Position numbers and translations under genes: made by a program. Shown piece after piece: positions 44,869-58,700 of a DNA stretch of 64,000 nucleotides (position 1 is its first letter; each line of letters begins with the position of its first letter). The stretch covers positions 1,541,799-1,605,798 of the forward strand of contig JAVLUZ010000273.1 of assembly GCA_036768485.1 (NCBI GenBank). Reading direction: 5' to 3'. The notes beneath the pieces are model-generated. The model ran no database searches, was not told where the DNA came from, and saw only the letters and a list, made by a program, of their open reading frames with translations. The stretch is from Mermis nigrescens (taxonomy: Eukaryota > Nematoda > Enoplea > Mermithida > Mermithidae).

Positions 44869-45318
44869 CTCGGTTTTTTTTGTATTCGGCAAAGATTTTC
44901 GCGATGTACAAAGACTTTTGGGGACCGTCTTTGTAAATGTACAAAGATTTTTTGGAAGACAAAAACTGCAAAAAAGGTTTGAAATTCGCAAAAATTCTCG
45001 ACGCTCCGCGCCGAAATGAGCAATTGTGTGTTCTATATATCTTTATAATTTCAGAAATTGCATCTTGAAAGGGAAAAATGCCAAATTTTTTGGCGCTTCG
45101 CGCCGTTTTGAGACAATTATTACTTATTTTTGCCCTCAGAAAGCTAGAAATTGCTAAAATACGTAAACAAAGGTCGAACAACTCTGTTTTTGCCACACTA
45201 AAATCGCTACTGTACCATATTATAGTACCCAAAAATTTGTGTGTACGAAATGTACAAAGACTTTTAGGGACCATCTTTGTACATGTACAAACGGACCCTG
45301 TACAAAAAAAAAACACTG
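44869..45318 (-). mobile_element. hAT-like MITE, 450 bp, nested in hAT-1 copy 2
   Basis: Starts CTCGGTTTTTTTTGTATTCG and ends AAAAAACACTG, flanked by CTTCCAAC at 44861-44868 and 45319-45326. The corresponding place in hAT-1 copy 1 (about 40498-40512) is an empty site reading GAGTTAAAAGTAGC. It carries GGCGCTTCGCGCC at 45092. Confidence 0.9.
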
Positions 45319-45871
45319 CTTCCAACTCATTCATTTATAGCTATGGCTAAAAGATTTAGAGTTGACAAATACGTTCTATTTCTAGTTGGAAATCGTACGT
45401 TTTCAACAAATTATGTTTACAAAAAACGCTTTTAAATTTAATTGAATTGGAACCGCGTGCTTTAAAACGCGTTTCTTGTGTAATAGTCATAGGACGGAGG
45501 TTAATTATAGGCGAATGTAAACTACGCTGCAGGATTGCATCCGATCCAATAAACTACATATGTCTCAGATAGTTTCCTAAGGTCGAGACTTGAGGGAGGG
45601 GTGAAATCCCAAATTGGAGGACTAGAAAAGTAAGTGGTGAACTATTATTAGCCGACTCTATTTTGTTGTACGAGATTCTTGTGCTTGTACAAATATCTCT
45701 GAAAAGGTCTTTGTATGAGCTAACAAATTTTTGTAGCTATATTATATAAATATATTTTTAAACACACACATTTTCGCATACTACCAGTATGTGACAGCGT
45801 TTTTTTGTACAATGTACCTTTGTATATACATGAACAAAGATGGTACCCAGATGTCTTTGTACATTTTGTCC

Positions 45872-46330
45872 CAGTGTTTTTTTGTACACGGTCAGTTTGT
45901 GCATGTACAAAGATGGTCCCCAGAAGTCTTTGTGCATTTTGAAAACACTAATTTTTGGTTACTATAATATGGCACAGTAGCGATTTTAGTGTGGTAAAAC
46001 AGGGTCTTTTGACTTTTGATTATATATTTTAGCTAGTTTCTGGGTTTCTGACGCCAAAAATTACTAAAATTGTCTCAAAACGGCGCGAAGCGCCTAAAAT
46101 TTGACATTTGTCCATTCTAAATACAAATTTTGCCATTTTAAAGATATATAGGACAGACAATTTTTCATATCGGAGCGACGCGCCGAAAAATTTTTGGAAT
46201 TTTACACCTTTTTACAGTTTTTATCTTCCCAAAAATCTTTGTACATGTACGAAGATAGTCCTGAAAAGTCATTGTACATCGGGAAAAATCTTTGGCGAAT
46301 ACAATCTTTGGCGAATACAAAAAAACACTG
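45872..46330 (+). mobile_element. hAT-like MITE, 459 bp, second one in hAT-1 copy 2
   Basis: CAGTGTTTTTTTGTACACGG left and TACAAAAAAACACTG right. Flanks TTTTGTCC and TCTTGTAC agree at six of eight positions. Copy 1 has the equivalent insertion at about 39695, so it predates the split of the two hAT-1 copies. A 14-bp direct repeat (CTTTGGCGAATACA) doubles its right end. Confidence 0.75.
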
Positions 46331-47389
46331 TCTTGTACATGCAAATTTTTGTTTATTTTACTATGGTACAGTAACGATTTCAGTGTGGTAGAACATAGTT
46401 TTTTGACCTTTAGTAGTGTATTTGCCTAATTTTTGGGTTTTTTGAATATTTGACATTTTTCCATTTTTCCATTCTAAGCGCAGTGTTGCTTATTACAAGA
46501 TTTAATTCGCATATTACAATTTTTGTAATATTTCTGATCTTGTAGTACAAGTTGTTTTAGCTTTCTCAGTCGAGTTTTATGTGTGAATTCCATCAAAATC
46601 TCATAAAAATTTCGGCACTTCGTGCCGAACTGATATTATCAACTAAATTCAGGCCGAATTATCACATCCAGAAGCACGGTCTTTCTGTATTCGGCCAAGA
46701 TTTTTGCTGATGTACAAAGACGTTTTAGGACCGTCTTTGTACATGTGCAAAGATTTTTGAAGAACAAAATCTGTAAAAAGGTGTAGAATTCCTTATTGCA
46801 AATTCTACCATTTTAAAGATTTTCAAGGGGGGGGTAAGCGGCTGCAAAAATGGAGTCGCTTACCCCCTCCCCTGAAAATGGCCGAGAAATATTCATGTGA
46901 CAGGGGGTTTGGGCCATCTACCATCCACGCTTTGGAGCCCAGAACTTCTTTGAAAGTCAGAATATGTTTTACCATCCCTCCCCCATTTTTTGGCGAAAAC
47001 CTGCGCTTCTTTGGCTATTTTTATGTGTTTTTACCATTTTTGATCTAGTCGCTAACCCCCTCCTTCTAAAAATGGCGAGGGACCCCTACCCTAGATTTCC
47101 AGCCGTTACATGTATATATACCGATTTACCCTCATAAAATTTTAAGCGATTACATGCATGTTTTATAGTGATAGTTTATCTATTTACTCTAGCTCACATT
47201 CTAAAATAACGTATCACTTCGTGAAATTCTAATAGTTAGGTACACTTTTGCCATACTAAAAAATTAAGTTCAAAAAATTCAAAAGATTTTCACCAAAAAT
47301 CGTTGGACAGTGACTTGTGTCTTGGACCCTGGGGGTTAGTACCCCTCCCCCTTATGGGAATGTGTGATGTCTCATTTATTACATACAAT

Positions 47390-47510
47390 ACCTATTGCAT
47401 CCAATCGCTACAGCAGCAGTAGCAGTAGCGAAAATTCAAATGATACAGAGTGTGCTAATACCAGCGACATAGACTTTATTGATGATTCAGACAATGAAAC
47501 ACTGGACTAA
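47390..47510 (+). pseudogene. Acidic C-terminal tail fragment in hAT-1 copy 2
   Basis: ASNRYSSSSSSENSNDTEC, then DIDFIDDSDNETLD and a stop. Counterpart of 38664-38830. Both are still open, with several replacement differences. Confidence 0.5.
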
Positions 47511-47737
47511 ATTTGTTTCTTGTGACATAAATAGTAATAAAACTTGATATGAAAAGGCGCACCTAAGTTTGCGCTTGCCATTTACTACTGAATGGAGCAG
47601 TCGCTCATTATTTTTTCCTATGCCCACCCCAAGAATGTGTCATGCAATAATATTTTCCTTGTCTGACCCCGGCCAGCCCCGGCCCCTGGCCCCGGCCCCG
47701 GCCGAAAAAGTCGCCCTGGTCGATCACTAAATGATGG

Positions 47738-48303
47738 TAATAATAATAATAATAATATTTATTGGCTGTTACTTTAAATACTACAGTTTACGTACCCAAT
47801 AATGTAAAAAGCGCTCGCAAATAGAAACATATGAGAACATGCATGACACGTGGTTACTGGTACATACGAAAAAATATTAAAAAGCAGATGAAATTGAAGA
47901 GCTGAATAAACAAAAAATTGCGAAACTTGTCAAATAAATGCAAAAAAAGTAAAGTGTATTGGTATGTAAGTAAAGCCAAGGCGTACAGGCAGTGCACTTA
48001 CATACGCCCCTTAAGAAAAAATCGAAATCAAAAGTTTATTTGTCATCAAACGAAAAAATGAGCAAGTAATTTGAGTAAATTGACATCGAAATACGCGTAT
48101 TATTCTACAATTGCACGAGAATATTTTTTGATACATGCATTATATAATTCCAAACGATACCCAAACAACTACCTTCGTGCATGAATTACAGTTTTAATAA
48201 TGCGAAATAATATTAAATCAGGACCAAAAAGTTTGATAGACAAGGACACGTAAAGGCCAATATGAACAAATTAATTACTGATAAATACTTAATTACTTAC
48301 TTA
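47738..48303 (-). mobile_element. LINE 3' untranslated region and ATT tail
   Basis: Lies between the LINE stop and a TAATAATAATAATAAT run (an ATT-repeat tail in LINE sense), typical of CR1-like LINE 3' ends. Confidence 0.5.
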
Positions 48304-48783
48304 CTAATAAATTAAGCTATGAAACCAAAACCCTAAACTGTTCAAAATTTCTGCAGTCAACAATACATTGTGGCAATGTATTCCAAATTCTAGCCACCCT
48401 GGTTGCAAAATCGTTCTTTCTACAATCCAAATGAGATTTTCTAATATAAATATATACAACTTTATGTCGTTATTTGACCTAGTGCCCCTGTTAGGTGCAG
48501 ATTCGAAAAAATCTGAAACAGAAAGCAACTGTCCCTTAATTATCCTAAAAGCAAAAGTAAGGTCAAAATAGATACGCCGTGTTTCGAGTCTTTCAAGATC
48601 TAATAAATTCAATCGTTCGCTATAAGACAAATCCTGCTGTTGATGCCGCCAAAGTATTCGTTTTGTAAATTTACGTTGAACATTTTCAATTTGGTTGATG
48701 TCTTCTATCAGGTAAGGATTCCAAACCACCGTGCTATACTCTAGTATTGGTCTTACATAATTTTTAAATGCTTTCACCATCAA
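48304..48783 (-). pseudogene. Non-LTR retrotransposon reverse transcriptase, C-terminal fragment
   Basis: Minus frame: FKNYVRPILEYSTVVWNPYL, IENVQRKFTKRI, LSYSERLNLLDLERLETRR, DLTFAFRIIKG. This is the conserved region after the polymerase core in CR1/Jockey-type LINEs. A frameshift occurs near 48450: the true tail (KSHLDCRKNDFATRVARIWN then TLPQ) continues in a neighbouring frame to a stop near 48320. The 5' part is missing, and no polymerase catalytic motif (FxDD) is in the window. A dead, 5'-truncated copy. Confidence 0.85.
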
Positions 48784-49638
48784 ATCAATATTTCTGGAAA
48801 TAAAAGTTTTTTTATCAAATCAATATTTTTTTTGTATAATTGTAAGCTAGGGGCTGAGATTTTTGAGCATGGGCATTGTGTTGACCAGACTGAGGTTGGT
48901 TGGCCTTTACTAGTTAAAAATAATTAGCTTAAAGCAAACAAAAAGAGATTGGAAACACAATTTGATACACCTACAGTATTCATTTCAGTCTATTTGAAAA
49001 ATTGGTAACCGGTGGATAAAAAACCCAAAAAACCCAAAACCCAATGATTTTTTGAACCCAAAAAACCCAGCCTCGCCAACCCTGGCTGCCAGGGTCAAGT
49101 TACTTGACCCTGTATTTAACCGTGCCCATGCAGGTGTTGGCAGGGGGTGAAATCCCAAAAATCCAAAACAGTAAATTTAACGTTCACGATTTTTTTGCTG
49201 TTTTCACGATTAAAATGGTTAAAATAGCCTATAAAACGTTTTTTGGTGGTAATATCGCATTTTAAAATCATTTTTAGTCCATTTTGACTGCATTATATCA
49301 CTTTTAACACTAAAAAATGCAAAAATTTATCAATTTTGGGCGCTTTTAAGTAAAATGTATGTACTTAAAAGTACTAATCTGGTGCGAAGCGCCATAAATT
49401 TTTTTACATATTTAATGCTTTTGACCTCGAAAAATGAAAAAAAACTTTTGACCCCTCACCCCCTATGTGCATGTATGATAGGTGGAGTCAATTTGTGCTG
49501 CACTAACTCCTATGCAAATGATAACAATTTAGCGTTGTTCGCTTTTATTAGGTTTTAAATATTCAGATATTTTAGGTGATAATGCCGAAGATTGGGATTC
49601 ACTTACTACTTAAAATTTCGTTCTAATCTAAAATCCTA
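48784..49638. other. Upstream region of the ANKS3-like gene, with repeats
   Basis: An AACCCAAAAAACCCA stretch at 49020-49070. A family H-related piece at about 49130-49480 has GGTGCGAAGCGCC at 49381. An in-frame TAA sits shortly before the ATG at 49639. No core promoter identified. Confidence 0.4.
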
Positions 49639-49754
49639 ATGGAAAATGCTGGTCTATTATCAGTTTATGAAGATGAATTCTCTGCGCAAAAGCTGGATGC
49701 ATTTACTTCCGCTAGTGTCGGTGATACAGATAATTTGGAATCTCTTATCATCGC
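49639..49754 (+). CDS. ANKS3-like exon 1
   Basis: [20 protein letters not shown] then [19 protein letters not shown], ending at ATCGC|GTGAGT. The second half resembles the first ankyrin helix (HTAASIGQ...). The N-terminus is not distinctive, so the exact start is less certain. Confidence 0.72.
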
Positions 49755-52700
49755 GTGAGTGAATGATGTTTGCTGATTGCTCAGCTGGATATAAATAGCA
49801 ATTAATTACTAATGCATTGTACCTAGTGCATCACGATCAAAATGATATTGAGATGGCTGATATTCACATCAAGTTTAATTTCCGAAAATTCCGTAAAATT
49901 GTGAAGCTTACGAAAAAAAGAAAAATTATTGTTCGGTGCAAAACAGTAACAGCATATATGATTTTCCCAGGATACCAATAACTAAATATGATTATGGACC
50001 ATTTTGTCATGACACCACTGTTTTTTGCACGGGACTAAGATTTTGAGGGTCGTACAAAGATTTATGGAGCGATCTTTGTACATCTTTGTACACTAAGTAT
50101 GGGCAGTTTTTGGCCTATTTTTGATTGTGCGAAAAATCGGATTTCTTGCACAAAAAAACAGTGCATGGCAGGCACTAATAAGTGCAATCGTGGCATACAA
50201 TCTCTTATTTTCAAAGTAAGTCATTTAATCAGTCTTGCTGTATTATGACCGGCCAGGTTAACAGATCGTATGAATTTCATCTGAAATATATAACAGAATG
50301 AAATAAAAATGTATGCGCTATCCGATTGCGGCTGGTTATTCTGAGAGGAACTATAAAAGTATTAAATGAGCAGCCAAATAAACAAAGCTAGTTACTCGGC
50401 AGTTATATTTTGATTCTCTTCCACTCCTTTATAAGTAAGACAAATACGCTGAATCTCAACCGTTTAATTTAGATGCAAATCTACATTTTTTGTCGCTGAG
50501 ACAGTCCATCTATCAAATTTTGCTATTGGAATTCGTGAATATTCCTTAATATTCTGTGTAGTAAAAAATAGGTCCAGTGTTTGTTTTTGATTGTCCTTTC
50601 TACTTCACATTTTATCGGATTTGTTTTTTATTTGATTGTATATTTGTTTAATTAAGTCAGACCGATCTGAACAGTCGAAACGATGGCGGATGGACGCCTC
50701 TAATGTATGCAGCCTATGTTGGCCATGAGAAAGCATGTCGTTTGTTGATAGACAATCGAGTTAGCCTTGACGCTGCTAATTTTACTGGTCAGACCGCTTT
50801 GATGTTAGCTGCATCATGTGGGCACGAGAATGTGTGCACTTTACTTTTGCAAGTATGTAAATAATTGGTTGGAATCCTTTAGTTTGAGTCATCTGTGATT
50901 GAAATTTCATTTCAAAAATAAAGGAGTGCATACTTACCTATGTTTTTCTCGATTAAGGTTCTTTGTGAGGATACATGCGTATGCTCTCACTGTGGATTTG
51001 GATAGCTATATAGTATTGCACACGATGATTTTGAAAAGTATGATTATGTAATATTTAGATTATATTGGAGAGCATAAGTGACGTCGCTGGAATAGTTAAT
51101 AAAAGTGCACAAATGAAGTTAGCTATTAGATCTCAGATCATACTAACGAATGCTTATAGCTATGGATCGGACGAGGCCTCGGCCTCGGTAATCCTCAGTC
51201 TTTTTGAGATCCCTCGGCCTCGGCCGAGGGTAAGGTGAAAAATGGCCGAGGGACCGAGGGTTTTTAATTTTACATTTTTGAGTGATACCAAAATAGCACA
51301 AATACAGCACCGAGCGTTCAGAGTTTTGTTCGATAACAACGGATATGTGAAGCTCTGCAGCCATGGATGCTTATACGGCGGTTACGGTTCATTTTATTGA
51401 TAAAGAAACGTGGGAACTTAAGGCGGCAGTTGTTGAATGCTTACCGTTCTCAGAGAATCATAGAGGCGAAAATTTCGCTTCTGCCATAAAAATGGTGCTG
51501 TTAAATTTCAATTTACTTAGCAAAGTGCACCTTGTCATTTGTGACAACGGGGCTAATGTTGTTGAAGCGATGGAAATTGGCCAATTCAAAAAGGTCGGCT
51601 GCTTCTTGCATGCCCTCCACCTGATCGTAACAAATAGTTTAAAAAGCCAACGCGTCGTTATTGACATGATCGCAAAAGTTTATTCAATACTAAGCAGTGT
51701 TTTTTTACAAGGTCCGTTTGTACATGTACAAAGATGGTCTCCAAAAGTCTCTGTACATTTTGTACATGCAACTTTTTGTGTTCTATAATATAGTACAGTA
51801 GTGATTTTCGTGTTTTAAAACAGGGTTTTCCATCTTTGGTAGTGTATTTTAGCTACCTTCTGGGTTTCTGACCAGTGGTTTTTTTGTCCTCGGAAAAGAT
51901 TTCACCAGATGTACAAAGACTTTTCGGAATCGTCTTTTTACATGTACAAAGGTTTTTGGAAGACAAAAATTGCAAAGAAGGTCTGAAATTCGCCAAAATT
52001 TTCGGCGCTTCGCGTCGAAATGAGTAATTGTGTGTTCTATATCTTTATAATGGCAGAAATTGCATTTCAAAAGGAAAAATTTCAAATTTTTTTACGTTTC
52101 TTAGCGATTTTTGCCCTTAGAGACCCAGAAATACAACAACAAAGCCACAACTTCACAATGAATCAAGATGCAACATACAGAACCAATGAATGAAGGCATG
52201 AAATATTTGCACATAAAATCAAAATGGAAGTCCTCAGAATGAAGTTGCTACGAATGAGTGAATGTGTCGATGAGGAACACATACGAACATTTCAAAGGAA
52301 GACGTTGAAAGCCAAGTCACTTGGAGACACGAGACTGACAGTCATAAACTAGGAATATTAAATACATCAACATCGAAACTGGTTTGACACACAAACATCA
52401 CGTATGAGATTGCACAGTCTGAATGCGTTGTAAGACGTATTCCAGTATGCACAATGATTTGCAATGATCTGCTTGATTAAAATTTATTTAAATGTTCAAC
52501 ACACAGAAGACATCACAAAGCAGTTGCCGAGTACTTCTGTGTCTACTTTTATATGAGCTCGCATCCCGTTTCCAACACAATGAAATTGAAATAGCCAAAT
52601 ATCCAGATACAACAGAGTGTTGAGACTCTAGAAGTGCTGTGAATGATTCTGTCTGCAAATGGAAAACCTTTAGGAGGTTGGAAACACAGTTTGATAAGGT

Positions 52701-55700
52701 TGAAATGAGAAGTGGATATTTGCATCCTTAGATGATAGAGGTTGGAATACAAACGGATAATTGAACTGCAGAGAATGAGAAACTTACAGCTATGTGATTT
52801 TTTAAGTCACTCACACAGCTGTTGATACAGATAGAGCAGTTTGAAACACTCTCTATTGGAAACGAAACTGGACCAGTTGATATGTGTATGCGATTTTGGA
52901 AGCGGGAGTTCATAATGTTGATTGACAGAATTCGCAAGAGAGGCACGCACACATTCAACTAACAGAGTTGATGAAGGATTTGAAACACTCTGTCTGCCTG
53001 CCCAGGAGATTTGGAGCGCTTTCAAGCGCTGTGGCTAGAACACGGGGATTGTGTAAACTGTTGATAGAAACCACATTGATAAAGCGCTCAGGCCTTGGTA
53101 TCTTCGGAATGTATCTCAGTGTTGGTTGATTGAAGATAATTGAAATGAAAATGATTAATTGAACAATTGAAACAGATTCATTGGATAATATGTGCTTGTG
53201 GAGTTCATACATTGAGGAAAAGGAAACATATTGATTGATTAGAAAACTATGTCAGAAGAAAAATGGAAAATTTAAAATCAAATGCATGAGGTACAATGTT
53301 AGTTTTTAATTTTTTGTCAAAAAGTTTTTGCAGAAAGATGAACAATGTCTTATTATGTAGAGTTTTCAGTTATTAAAAAATAGTATATGAGTACATTGCT
53401 AGTTTATAATTATTTATATATTTAAATAATTAATTTTATTTTTGTTATATTTTTATACAATAAATTTAGTTATTAATTATTCACAATAATTTTTCATTGT
53501 TCAATTTATTTAGTTATTTTTTAGTTTGTTGTATTCAATTGTATCTATAAAGGTAAATATTATTAATTTGTTAAGCGTTGTTAGTTTGATATATTTACAT
53601 TTAGCTCAAATTTGAATATTGATAGGTTGAATAAAAATTATATTGTAATAAATTTATGAAAAGTTGAAAAATACATTTTTTGTTACATTTAAATTTGTTG
53701 AATGAAATAATAATATGAAAATGTATAATTAATACGGAATTGAAACAGGTGTTTTGAAATTCGACATGCTATCTATGGCCAACTTAAATTTGAGCGATTT
53801 TGGACGGTTTAGAAAACAAAACTATGCATGAGCGCGTTTACTGGCTCAAAAGCACGCTAAAACCTGGTTTAGCGATATTTTAGACGCACTTTGGAAACTT
53901 TCCATTTATAGTTACATGGCCGACCTGGGGTCAGAATTGAGCTTTGCGGGCCAAAATGACCTCAAAACTGGTATAAGCGCTAGAATCACGCTAAAATTAC
54001 GTTATTATACAATTTCTCGTTAATTCAAAGCACTTTTGAAAAAATTTTTAATTTTCATCCGTTTTTTGCTTTCTTTTTTTGCCTCATTTTTCCGAGAAAA
54101 TTTCCTATTTTTTTAATTCTTGAGTCTTGAACCCAAACCCTCATGTGCATGTCTGGTCGTGTGATCACATAGGACAATTTAAATCATAAAATTAGGCGTA
54201 GAGTATGCGCATTGATAATTTGACCTGTTGCTTTTGAAATTGCTTAGCTGTATGCAAGTGCTGTGCACTAGAAGAAAATGAAACCCTGAAAACCGTATTG
54301 CTTCTAGCACCCCGTATCCAAAGCGGAAATTTTCCAATGAAAAGATTTTCGTTGGGAGAATCACCAGAAGATTGAAAAATAGATATGAAGCATTTCAATG
54401 AAATTTTAAGCGCAAAAACGACATTTTTCGACGTGTTTTGTGTTTTTGGATCACATCTGCTGTTTCTGGTTATACAATGAATTTAACTCGCGCAACAAAA
54501 CTTTTGGATGGAATCAAGGTGAGGGGGCGCCCCCTCCCTATCGGCCAAAAATATTTGGCGAGATAAAGAATGGATATGTAATTTGCAAGGATTTTCGGCC
54601 GTTATTAATTATAATTTCTCAAATTTTTTCGCGCTTCGCGCCGACTAATACCGATTAATAACATTTATTTACTTTCTTTGCGACCTGAAGCCATTTTTGG
54701 CCTTTGAAATAGATTCCAAACCAATTTCAAGAGCAAAAATAGCTATTTCAGCATAGATTTCTGCTATTTTCGCGCATTACTGTAAAAAATTTTCGACGTT
54801 CAGCAATATATAAATGTAAAAATAAAGGAAATTGAGCAGTAATTCAGACTTTTAAGAGTCCTTCCGCTTAAAGTCCACAAATTTTCGGCGTTTCGCGCCG
54901 GATTTCGCTAAAGTCGAAGAAATTTACTGATTTTTTTAGCACAAAATTGTCGAAAACTTCAAAAATTTTCGGAAAAATGTTGCGTCAAAAGTGATTTCAA
55001 ATAGAAGTAGACAATGTAAAACGCCGAAAAACGCTAATTCGCACGTGAAGGGCAAATTTTTGCACCTATTTTTAAAAAACTTGGAGGTACCGCCTTCTTC
55101 CTTAGGAAAATCCTAGATCCGCCACTGCTTCTACTCTTTTAAACAAAATTTTGCAGACTTTTCGAGAAGAAAAATGCAAACACGTGCATGTTTTAAAGTT
55201 CTGACGTTAAGCGCCATGTTTGACTTTTTTATTTCTTTCAGCTAAATTTTGGAAGTTTTCTGAAGAACAAGAACTATATCTGGCGCAAAGCGTAAGACAA
55301 TTTGTGCAACTCTATTTTTTCACTCAATTTTGTTGTGTTCTGAATATACATATAAGCTATGTAGTAATTATGCCTGATGCAAGTAGCGTTGTTAAACGTT
55401 AACTTTATTTAAATATCGTTAATTTTTAAAATGCATTTTCAGCATAACATCCTTTATAAATTTTTGCATTCTTCAAATATCCTAGTAGCAAATTTTATGC
55501 TGAAGCTAAAAATGCAATTTTAAACTCACTGACATTAGGATCAAAATGAAAAATGAATTGACGTCATTTCAGAATTTTTTTCGCTGGAAATGTCTTTCAC
55601 TGTGAAAAGCGTTCAACCAAAGTTCCAATAAGAACGCTTCATTATTCCATAACTAACGTTATTAAAACAATTAGCAACCCTAGACAAAAGACGTCGGAAA

Positions 55701-58700
55701 ATTTGGTATTTTCCATTCTTTTGAGCTAAATTTTGCAACCTCCTGAATAGAAGCAATGCCGTAATTATAGCGGGCAAGAAGAGCCGGAAATTTTCGACAT
55801 TTTGTGCTTTTGAGATCAATTTTGCTGCTTTCCGAACGTCGCAAAGCGCTGGAAATTTTAGATGCTTTTTTATCCATTCAGCTTACATTTGCAGTTTTCA
55901 AGATGAACAATGCAGTAATTATGTCTAGCGTGCAGCGCTGTAAAATTTAAACGTTCTTGTCCCCTTATGCTCAATTTTGCACATTTCTGAAGAAAATGAA
56001 TGCAGAAAATGATATCTTGCAAAAAGTTTATAAGGAACAAATCGAAAGTTATTTATTAAACTAATGGTGCGAAACAACGAAAATTTGAACGTTTTCACGC
56101 TGCTTGGGAAAGTCAAAAAATAGTTTCATAACTGAAAATTCTATATAAAAATCTCAAGGGAGAATTCACCTCTTATTCCCCTGTCTGGCTACTTGTCTGC
56201 ATAGTTGCGCATAAATTTACACTGTAATGTTCTTGTTTGTTATTCCAAATGTTGCAATAAGTCGAGTTAAAACAACTATGTACCTAACCAAATTCAACAC
56301 CAAATGGCATGAACGAACAAAAAGCAAAACATTTCAGTTGACAATACTACTGCAGTATTTCTCTGCAATATGTAGTTGCTGTCATTCAGCTGCACATCCG
56401 ACGTATAAATCAATTTTTTTAGTGCTACTGTTAACATGCTTTTTATTCAAATTGCTTTCCAATACTCTTGTGGGGTTGTTCCCATCTCACCTATGGGTTA
56501 GAGGGCACATGATAAAAACGATCAACATAGTCCATACGAAATGACTTTATTTAGCATTTTCTGGCATTGTCACTATTTCCGCTTGCAACTCTTCTTTAGA
56601 TATATAAACTTGACAAATTTTCCAATTTTTCTTCAAGAATGACATGTGAGGCTTTGACATAGGGAGAAATTTCGGACCAGATCTCCACAAATTTTGCCCG
56701 GTTTGTTGGTTGGTAGGGCGATTAGTTGGTTGGTTGCCCCACTGGTTGGTTTGCTTGTTGATTGGTTGGTTGGCTGTCCGCTTGGTTGGTTGGCTGGTTG
56801 TTTACTTGGTTGGGTTGTTATTTGGTTGCTCGGTTGCTTGTTTGTCTGCTTGGTTGGTTAGTGGTTGATTGGTTACCCGGTTTTTAATTCGTTGGTTGAT
56901 TTGTCGGTTGGTTGATTGATTGGCCTTTTAATTGGTTGATTGGTTGGTTGATAAAATAGTCGCTTATATGGTTGGTTGGCCATTCAGTTGGTTGGCTGAT
57001 TGGTTGGTTAATTGGTTGATTGGTCATTTAGTTTGTTAATTGGTTGGTTGAATAGTTGGTTGTTTGGTTGGTTGGTTGGTTGGTTGGTTAGTCGGTTGGT
57101 TGGCCATTTAGTTGGTTGGCTGGTTGGTTGGTTGGCTTGCCATTTAGTTGGCTGGTTTGTTGCTTGGTTGGCCATTTAGTTGGTTGGTTGGTTGGTTTGT
57201 CATTTAGTTGGTTGGTTGATTGCTTGGTTGCTTGGTTAGTTGGTTTGTTGGCCATTCAGTTGGTGTTTGGTTGGTTGGCTGCTTGGTTGGCCATTTAGTT
57301 GGTTGGTTGGTTAGCCATTTAGTTGGTTGGTTGGTTGGTTGTTTGCTTGCTTGGTCGGCCATTTAGTTGGTTGGTTGGTTGGCCATTTAGTTGGTTGGTT
57401 GGTTGGCCATCTAGTTGGTGGTAGGTTGGTTGGTTGGCTGCTTGGTTGGCGATTTAGTTGGTTGGTTGGTTAGCCATTTAGTTGGTTGGTTGTTTGCTTG
57501 GTCGGCCATTTAGTTGGTTGGTTGGTTGGCCAATGGCCATTTAGTTGGTTGGTTGCTTGGTTAGCTGGTTAATTGGACATTTAGTTGGCTGGTTGGTTGG
57601 TTGGTATGCCATTTAGTTGGTTGGTTGGCTGCTTGGCTGGCCATTTAGTTGGTTGGTTGGTTAGCCATCTACTTGGTTATTTGGTTGGTTGGTTGGTTGG
57701 TTGTCCATTTGATTGGTTGGTTGGTTGATTGGTTGGTTGGCCATTTAGTTGGTTGGTTGATTGGTTGGTTCGTTAGTTGGTTGGCCATTTAGTTGGTTGG
57801 CTGGTTGGTTGGCCATTTAGTTGGCTGGTTGGTTGCTTGGTTGGCCATTTAGTTGGTTGGTTGGTTGGTTGGTTGGTTGGTTGGTTGTTTGGTTGGTTGC
57901 TTGCTTGCTTGATTAGTTGGTTGGTTGGCCATTTAGTTGGTGATTGGTTGGTTGGCTGCTTGGTTGGCCATTTAGTTGGTTGCTTGGTTAGTTATTTAGG
58001 TTGGTTGGTTGGTTGGTTGGTTGGTTGGTTGCTTGCTTGCTTGGTCGGCCATTAACTTGGTTGGTTGGTTGGCCATTTAGTTGGTTGGTTGCTTGGTTAG
58101 TTGGTTAATTGTACATTTAGTTGGTTGGTAATGGTTGGTTGGTTGGCCATTTAGTTGGTTGGTTGCTTGGTTAGCTGGTTAATTGGACATTTAGTTGTTT
58201 GGTTGGTTGGTTGGCCATTTAGTTGGTTGGTTGGCTGCTTGGCTGGCCATTTAATTGGTTGGTTGGTTAGCCATTTACTTGGTTGGTTGTTTGGTTGGTT
58301 GGTTGTCCATTTGATTGGTTGGTTTGGTTGGTTGGTTGGTTGATTGGTTGGTTGGTTGGCCATTTAGTTGGTTGGTTAGTTAGTTGGTTGGCCATTTAGT
58401 TGGTTGGCCATTTAGTTGGTTGGCTGGTTGGTTGGCCATTTAGTTGGCTGGTTGGTTGCTTGGTTGGCCATTTAGTTGGTTGGTTGGCCATTTAGTTGGT
58501 TGGTTGGTTGCTTGATTAGTTGGTTGGTTGGTTGGTTAGTTGCTTGATTAGTTGGTTGGTTGGCCATTTAGTTGGTGATTGGTTGGTTGGCTGCTTGGTC
58601 GGCCATTTAGTTGGTTGCTTGGTTAGTTATTTAGTTGGTTGGTTGGTTGGTTGCTTGCTTGCTTGGTCGGCCATTAACTTGGTTGGTTGGTTGGCCATTT

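Larger units (their letters stand above)
44533..47729. mobile_element. hAT-1 copy 2, 3197 bp, exact 8-bp target duplication
   Basis: TAGTGATCGACC left, GGTCGATCACTA right, AATGATGG at 44525-44532 and 47730-47737. Inverted relative to copy 1. Longer partly because of a MITE at 44869-45318 that copy 1 lacks. It landed in the TAATAATAAT tail of a LINE. Confidence 0.92.
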
